Below are positions 57,960 to 64,000 of a stretch of DNA of 64,000 nucleotides, piece after piece (the first letter of the stretch is position 1; each line of letters begins with the position of its first letter). The stretch spans positions 17,027,344 to 17,091,343 of the forward strand of contig OX578281.1 of the NCBI GenBank assembly GCA_951217055.1, in the 5' to 3' direction. The notes below the pieces were generated by a model. That model saw nothing but the letters and a program-made list of their open reading frames with translations. It was not told the origin of the DNA and did not search any database. A program made the position numbers and the translations under genes. The stretch comes from Gerris lacustris (Eukaryota; Arthropoda; Insecta; Hemiptera; Gerridae).

Positions 57960-58879
57960 AAAACATGTGAAATTGCAAAACAAAAACAAAATGTTAAAGC
58001 CACGTTTGACGGGACATGTCATATTTAAACCCTTTTCCAACCAATTCAAGTTATACAGTTTCTAAGTAAATTATTTTTTATGTGAGTAAATTAACCCATG
58101 TTTATTTTGGTGAAAACCACAATTTTAATTAAAATATAATTATTGAAGGCCGTCTTAAATCTAAATCGATGTTATTTAATTACTACTTTTTTATTAGTTT
58201 GCTTTCTTGTTTGTCCGGTACAAATCTTGCAATCACTTTTTCACTTCTGACTAAGTAGAAAGCTTAAACTTGCACAGATTATGTATTTTCAATGACGATA
58301 CAATAATCAGTAATTACATTTACCAAATTATTACTATTTGTCGATAAATCATTAAATTTCTTAAATATTTAGGTGGTCTAATTCAAAATTAATTGTAAAC
58401 AAACACGACCAGTGACAGTTAAGGAAATCCACAAGGACAATTTAAAAACGTACTATGTAAAATGTTCTTCATCTCCAGTAGGGAGAGAAAGTTAAGATTT
58501 TGGATTAGTTTAGAGGGACTAAAGTAAGTCTTTTCTTCTCTGAACTCAAAAGTAGGGAGAAAAGGTAAATAAAGTAGGGCGAAAAAGTAAAAGTAGGACA
58601 AAAAAGTGAGGTTTGCCAATTTAATTATTTTATAAATAGTAGAAAATGAATGGCTAATGTAATAAAGTTGTTGAAATCAGGTTGCCGACACTGCTTTTTC
58701 GACCTTGTTTATAACCTGCATCTAAATAACCTTCTATTTGAGTTTATTATTTGTTTTTATTGAATCTCTTACATCTGCTATTAAATCTGCTAATAATTAT
58801 TGTTATTTATTAAAATATAAATAAAACTGTGCAATGGATGGAAATTTGCAATGGACTGGAGATAAAAAATTGTTTGTAC
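57960..58879. other. AT-rich non-coding DNA
   Basis: Nothing recognised. Confidence 0.5.
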
Positions 58880-59055
58880 CTTGTGAGTAAAGTGCCATTA
58901 TTCCCCTCGCCATAACTATCTCCCTCGGCTGCGCCTCGGGAGTTAATTAGTGTAATTCCCTCGGCTTCGCCTCGGGATTTAGGGACCATGGTTCCCTCGG
59001 CTTCACCTCAAGAACCAACTTTTTCGCTTAGGGAATAATGGCTTACTTTACTCCC
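58880..59055. repeat. Palindromic MITE with CCCTCGGCTTCGCCTCGGG units
   Basis: Ends GAGTAAAGTGCCATTATTCC and complement GAGTAAAGTAAGCCATTATT. Inside, three self-complementary CCCTCGGCTKCRCCTCRRG blocks spaced about 38-44 bp apart. Confidence 0.8.
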
Positions 59056-60276
59056 TAGGTGCATAAATAACTATTTTATCTTGTATTATTTACCAAAAAG
59101 ATTCTCAAAATTGGGGCTGTGTCTTTTATTCGATGCGATACGGTATGTACAATTATTTCATCTCAGCATTAATTAGTCTTGTTTCTAATGCGTTGGTTTA
59201 TGTTCATTGTTATTATTATTATTTTTTTAATAAGCCCAGCATTACAAACCAATAAAATATAACTTAATTTATTGGCCAACATTAAATCTAATATATTAGC
59301 TCTATGATTCCTAGCATTTTTTAAAAAATAATATTATTGCAATATTTAAATTAGTTATTATTATTATTATTTTATTTTTTTAACCTTGTCATTTTAATTT
59401 GTTTAAAAATAACGTGTCTCTTATAAGAATTTTAAAAATATTTCTTTGTTTTAACTAGAAAGAGTTTTTATTTCTTTTAACGGAATAAAAATGACCCAGG
59501 AGTGGAAAGAGGTGAGTGGCGATGAAGGGGGGGGGGGGGATACAAACGTAAAAATGTTAACTCTCTGGTCCGGCCTTTGACATAGATACCTTTGAAAATG
59601 AGCACAAAAAAATGCCAACTCAAGCAAAATCAACAGCTCGTGGTATAAAAACATAACAAGGAAAAGGGATGACAAAAATGACATATATTCTGTGGTTCTC
59701 TTCGTAAGAGTATTTTTAAAAGTAACCTCTAAAATTCCTTGTTGTATTATGTATCAAAGGGTTCATTCCACTCTTTTTTTTTTACTTTGTTTTAATTTCG
59801 TAAGGGGGAGTGGGGGTGCATTTGAGCACAGCTTGTAAAATTATATATTCTCATATTTAGAAATTTGTGATTGAATTTTTCAGTTGAGAGAAAGATTAAA
59901 AACTTTAAAGCAACTCAATCAGGGGACCGGCGTAGTCAAGTCCAATCAGTAGATTGAAACAGAATAAAATCAATATTATAAAATATAACTAAAAACAATC
60001 TAGTGGAGAGTAATTAAATAACTCCGCAACTCGCGTCAAACTAAGGTCCAAGCACTGACATAATTTTTAGATTTTGATAATTAAAAACACCGGAGAGGTG
60101 ACAGTTTAAGTGGCCGAACCCCCGAAATGAATGAAAAGTCATGACGTTCCAAAATGGCTTTAACGATTTTGAATAAATATTTTAAATTTAGTCTATTCAT
60201 TCCACCGTTATAACCTGAAAAATAACTTTCTCAGAAAATATCTAGTTTTCTACGTAATTGCGCTTGAAGTATGAGT
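59056..60276. other. Non-coding DNA
   Basis: Poly(G) at about 59528-59539. No gene supported. Confidence 0.45.
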
Positions 60277-60399
60277 AATGAAAATATTGGGGTTTACTTG
60301 AAGAATGGGTCTTTCTCAATGAAAATATAGGTGTTTACAAGAAAACTGGGTCTCTCTCAATGAAAATATAGGGGTTTACAAGAAGAATGGGTCTTTCTC
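60277..60399. repeat. 41-bp tandem repeat, three units
   Basis: AATGAAAATATAGGGGTTTA followed by CAAGAAGAATGGGTCTTTCTC at 60277, 60318 and 60359; a few substitutions between units. Confidence 0.92.
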
Positions 60400-60682
60400 G
60401 ATGGAAGTACTGGGTGAGCAGAATATCAATTTGCAAGTTGTTATTTTCAGACTGTGCATGTAGATAAAAAAGTTTTTCTTGGAGTTCGTCTCAGACGAGT
60501 TTTTAAAAAACTAATTTCAAATCGTTTTAGTATATAAGTTAATATATTATATTTTCCTTAATATTTATAAGATTAAGAAAGCAAAAAGTTATTAAACGAA
60601 GGATATAGAGACAAATGTAAAAATGTCAAAACCAGATTCATGCATATAGCACAATCATCCTTAGTTCAAGTATTACCTTTTT

Positions 60683-61245
60683 ACTTTCTCATATTAAGAG
60701 AAAGTATTGTGATGGGGTGTAAATTCGGTTTTGAGTTTTAGATGGATTTACACGTTTTGAGGTCCCCTGAGTCCAAAAAAGTGGTTTTTATAAAATGTCA
60801 GTCGTCTGTCCTCTGTGCAAACTCATGGAGCCTAAATTGTTTGGCCGATTTTGACGAAATTTAGGATACATGTTCAGAAAAATCATACCCAGAAGTGGAA
60901 TGATGAAATTAATTGTTGCTCCAAATTTGGGGGCGATGGCCCCAAAAACTCTGAAAAAAAAGTCGGAAACGGTTCTGACGATTTTGATTAAAAAATTTGA
61001 AAATATAGTCTATTTAAATTCGAATCTTACTATATAAGCCGTTTCCCCGGGAAAAAATCTATTTCCTGCGAAAATAGCTTTAAACGCGGACGGAGAGAAG
61101 CCGGGTTCGATTCCTCGCCGGGGAGAAGTTATTTTTATGATACATTTTGATGAAATGTTCTATTATAAATAATAAAATGTACATACGAAAACTAATAAAT
61201 GGAAAACACTGGGCGTAGTAATTATGAACTCTTATATGAGAAAGT
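60683..61245 (+). mobile_element. Dispersed repeat family A, copy 3 (complete ends)
   Basis: The ends are inverted: ACTTTCTCATATTAAGAG and complement ACTTTCTCATATAAGAG. The interior matches 44392-44905 closely. No ORF. The TIRs make a non-autonomous DNA element likely. Confidence 0.75.
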
Positions 61246-61640
61246 TTGTCTTGAGTTTTCTCGGACTGTTTTTTTAACTTAGTGTAGTTCATGAATTTAA
61301 TTTAGTTAAGGATATAACATCGAGACAATGTGAAAGAAAGCAGCTACATTACTCATTGTCTCCGATGCTTTTAAGAATATTGGTTAATATAATAATGAAA
61401 AATCTTAAAATTTTAAATAGAAAACATTTGTTATTTCCCCGTGAGTAAGTTTTGAATTCTCTCTATTCTGTTTTTAATCTGTTCTATTTTCCACCGGCAC
61501 AATGGCTTATGTAATTCTTAAAAAAGTAAAACCTTTATAAAACTGGTTACTTTGAAAGTAACCCTATTAACTCCTAACTTTCTTTATTTAAATCAATCTA
61601 TTACCTCAAGGTTTTGTTTTATAAAACAATACCTTGTTCT
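61246..61640. other. AT-rich non-coding DNA
   Basis: Nothing recognised. Confidence 0.45.
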
Positions 61641-61644
61641 CAAT

Positions 61645-61722
61645 AACTCCTACATCCTCCAAGACCTAGAACTTTAATTCTAATCATAATTAAAGTTCTA
61701 GGTCTTGGAGGATGTAGGAGTT
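61645..61722. repeat. Perfect 35-bp palindrome with 8-nt loop
   Basis: Arms 61645-61679 and 61688-61722 are exact complements (AACTCCTACATCCTCCAAGA …). The right arm continues into the Penelope-like motif at 61723-61775. Confidence 0.95.
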
Positions 61723-61775
61723 GATCCCGACATTACGTGGGATCAATGGTCGAGCTTCATCAGGGGTACAATTTA
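61723..61775 (-). mobile_element. Penelope-like end fragment
   Basis: Minus strand: ACCCCTGATGAAGCTCGACC … ACGTAATGTCGGGATCAACT. CTGATGA and ACGTAATGTCGGGAT match the general order of the Penelope stem-loop, but the GAAA is lost. Together with the palindrome it looks like two ends meeting in inverse orientation. Confidence 0.4.
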
Positions 61776-61914
61776 TTCTTAGATTTTCGAACTTCCTTAA
61801 GATGCACCGAACGACCGAGAACTTATACAATGATGCCAAATATCTGAGACCTTTATTATAACAGTATTTTTTAAGATTGAAAATTTTTGGGAACATATTA
61901 AAATCTAAAACTTT

Positions 61915-62305
61915 CTATTTTTTACGATTTTGGTAGTATTCATACTACGGAAAGATTAATTTTTAATTTAAATCAAATTATAATTATTATTAACTACGGG
62001 AAACAGACAGAGAAAAATACACTCCAGCGCTGGGATTTGAACCACAGGCCTCTATATTTCCGTTTGGTATTATTCATAATACGGAAAGATTAATTTTTAA
62101 TTTAAATCAAATTATAATTATTATTACCTACGGGAAACAGACAGAGAAAAATACACTCCAGCGCTGGGATTTGAACCACAGGCCTCTATATTTCCGAAAA
62201 TATAGAGGCCTGTGGTTCAAATCCCAGCGCTGGAGTGTATTTTTCTCTGTCTGTTTCCCGTAGTTAATAATAATTATAATTTGATTTAAATTAAAACTTT
62301 CTAGT
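61915..62305. mobile_element. Family T copies 5-7, tandem plus inverted
   Basis: Two minus-strand units (about 61920-62062 and 62063-62195) each run GTATT.AT.ATACGGAAAGAT, TIR AAATCAAATTATAATTATTA, ACAGACAGAGAAAAATACAC, the tRNA 3' half CCAGCGCTGGGATTTGAACC and ATATTTCCG. A plus-strand unit follows directly (62196-62305), starting CGAAAATATAGAGGCC and ending in the opposite TIR. All three are cut at the tRNA anticodon loop. Confidence 0.85.
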
Positions 62306-63187
62306 TCATCAGTTTCCACTGATGATTAAAGTGTTCGACATTTTGTCATTGACATTAGCTACTTTGGTATTTGAGACAGTAAATATGACCAAGATTTGTC
62401 CTTGTGTTCTTATTAAAAGGATATTCTAAACATGTCTTGACGATACTTCCTACTGTCCCTTGTCAAAGCAAATAAGTTGCAATGAAGCACTTAGTGACCA
62501 TCATATTTTGGGTCAAGAGATTTCCTTCATATTGTCGTTGATTATTAACTAGTTTACAATTTGTTTTAGATTCCTAATCAGTTTATCGATGTCTTAATGA
62601 CAGTATGAATGTAACTAAATAGTATATCTTTAATTATTACTTGTGAAATGATAATAGCTTAGAGTGGTACTTAAAGTTTACGATCTATTGTGAATCCGAA
62701 CTCTGAATGGCATCACAATAAGGTTGTAATTAAATACCTCTTGTAACGTGAATTGTAAGTGAATGGCTCTAGACATAGACTGCTATAATTGGAAATTTAT
62801 GTCAATTTTTATTGACCGTTTTGATATAAAGTTCACTTTGTTGGCATATTAAACCAGGTTGCTCTGCTTTCGAAGTGTCAATTACAGCTTTTAATTATTT
62901 CTAATATCTTATCATTTCATTGTTAAATTTTACCGAGACCATTCAAACATTATATGGTATTATGAGAGGAGGAATTTACCTCATAGTATCATATTTTGAC
63001 ATTTTCATGTTTAGGCTGTGCTACATAACTCGAAAAGCGTTACTAAAATACGTTACCCGGTGTATCAAGGAGTTAGAAAGGTATAGGAGGTGCGCACAGT
63101 CTGTCTCCAGCTGTTGGGCTTCCCTCCATTTACCCTTTATATTTGTTTTTAGAGTCTTAATGTTTTGATTTTTTTGTTTGATATCAG
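62306..63187 (+). other. Non-coding, probable intron upstream of the 63188 exon
   Basis: No other exon recognised. Ends with a T-rich tract and TTTGATATCAG, a plausible 3' splice site. Confidence 0.45.
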
Positions 63188-63329
63188 GAGGGTGCAGTCT
63201 GCCAGAGTCATGGGGAGGTCATTGGTTTCAACTTGGAGCTGATCGACCCATAGTTATCAATACGACTCACGTCGAGACTAAAGGACAGTGTATGGAGAAC
63301 CAGGTGGAAAAATACGTCTTCTATGACAG
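63188..63329 (+). CDS. Internal exon of a conserved invertebrate secreted/cysteine-rich protein
   Basis: Between TTTGATATCAG and G|GTAATTT lies an open exon whose translation (phase: two bases, then GGG TGC) reads GCSLPESWGGHWFQLGADR, then PIVINTTHVETKGQCMENQ and VEKYVFYD, with a split last codon. The C-x-(L/F)-P-E-x-W-x-G-x-W-F-Q … I … (T/S)KG-x-C pattern is typical of the DUF7042-7045 group of uncharacterised arthropod extracellular proteins, which repeat such C-(F/L)-P units. Function is not established. Its composition is clearly less AT-rich than its surroundings, as expected for a coding exon. The start could also be 63191 if the second AG is used. Neighbouring exons are outside the window or unrecognised. 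Confidence 0.75.
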
Positions 63330-63396
63330 GTAATTTGTTATTTTCATGTAGAATTGTTAATAAGTTTAGTTCTACACATAACTATTATTTAGTTTT

Positions 63397-63700
63397 ATCC
63401 GGAGTTCCTGTAGTAGTAGCTCGTTGCCATCGACTGCGCTCCTCACGCAGGAGGCCCGGGTTCGATTCCCGACTCCGGCAAGGAGCCCATTTTTCACCCT
63501 GTTGTTCTCCTAGCATCGCAATATAAATGGGTAGCAGCTTTAGTGAAGTGACGCCTATCCAGTTGCGGGTAAAAATTATAAGTTTGGACAGCCAATGGAG
63601 CGACCCTCTAACCCTTTTTCTTCCATCACATACATATATAGTTGCATAAGCCCTTTGAGTGCCCCCAAGCCCTTCCTAGACTGTTGCGCCATGGGATAAT
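63397..63700 (+). mobile_element. tRNA-derived SINE in an intron
   Basis: The head folds as a tRNA: CCGGAGT pairs with ACTCCGG, anticodon stem CTGCG/CGCAG with loop CTCCTCA, and exact B box GGTTCGATTCC; the A box is degenerate. A non-tRNA body to about 63700 ends in ATAAGCCCTTTGAGTGCCCC, whose relatives occur near 10360 and 26935. It lies just after the 63188-63329 exon, probably in the next intron. Confidence 0.8.
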
Positions 63701-63820
63701 TATTATGATGTCTCTTTTTGCCTTACAGATATTGCTCTTTCAACAATTATACTGAAAATACATATATACATAGAAAAGGGTACACCTAGACAAATCATAG
63801 AAAATACACAGTTTTTATTA

Positions 63821-63971
63821 AGGCCCCCATACTCGATCAAACATTTAGCGCAAACCTGATGTCGGGCAAATTTAGGCCAAACACGTCAAACATCATGTTT
63901 GCGTAAACATCAAACAGCCCCATACACGGTCAAAATGTTTGCGCAAACATATTGACCGTGTATGGAGGCCT
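63821..63971. mobile_element. PIF/Harbinger-type MITE, copy 2 (151 bp)
   Basis: Starts AGGCCCCCATAC; the complement of its end is AGGCCTCCATAC. TTA flanks both sides (63818-63820, 63972-63974). ATGTTTGCG(C/T)AAACAT palindromes are inside. The middle matches 10655-10801 (CTGATGTCGGGCAAATTTAG). Confidence 0.88.
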
Positions 63972-64000
63972 TTAGATTCGTAGCCCTGAACATCTGAAGA

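Overview
The window looks like a repeat-dominated, AT-rich stretch of an invertebrate (probably arthropod) nuclear genome. The signs are: a BEL/Pao LTR retrotransposon, Penelope-like elements, hAT-, pogo- and PIF/Harbinger-type DNA elements, several tRNA-derived SINEs, spliced gene structure, and no bacterial operon or rDNA features. A parasitic copepod such as a sea louse would fit, but the species cannot be fixed from sequence alone. I could place only one host-gene piece: an internal coding exon at 63188-63329 (+) encoding a CSLPESWGGHWFQ-type cysteine-rich extracellular domain.

Layout. 1-11.8 kb: non-coding DNA with MITEs, a 774-bp foldback repeat (5517-6290), dispersed repeats and a 762-bp element 'B' (8370-9131). 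11.8-19.9 kb: a BEL/Pao element on the minus strand with 713-bp LTRs that look identical, a 5-bp target duplication (TAGAG), primer binding site, purine tract, and a gag-pol frame cut by one in-frame TAA. 19.9-33 kb: a 44-bp minisatellite, a pogo-like MITE, two LINE C-terminal remnants, a foldback element, a 1.2-kb GC-rich TIR element, a SINE and TA microsatellites. 33-47 kb: a hAT MITE with an 8-bp target duplication, a repeat family that joins a tRNA-like sequence to AT-rich terminal inverted repeats, two inverted copies of a repeat carrying a short conserved ORF, a possible Harbinger-type fragment, a pogo/Tigger-like element and a LINE remnant. 47.3-55.8 kb: a three-level nest. Element B is split by a 7.7-kb hAT-type insertion (8-bp TSD TTATATAT); the hAT's 62-bp tandem array is split by a head-to-head pair of Penelope-like retroelements (RT plus GIY-YIG). 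55.8-64 kb: tandem repeats, long palindromes, tRNA-like hairpins, the host exon, a tRNA SINE and a PIF/Harbinger MITE.

The window is best read as a record of nested transposition. The strongest points are the hAT insertion, whose empty site is preserved in the other B copy; the Penelope inverted dimer, whose arms agree even in the length of an internal poly(A) run; and the tRNA-like/TIR family. Reading was by eye, so boundaries of diverged repeats are good to about 5-30 bp.
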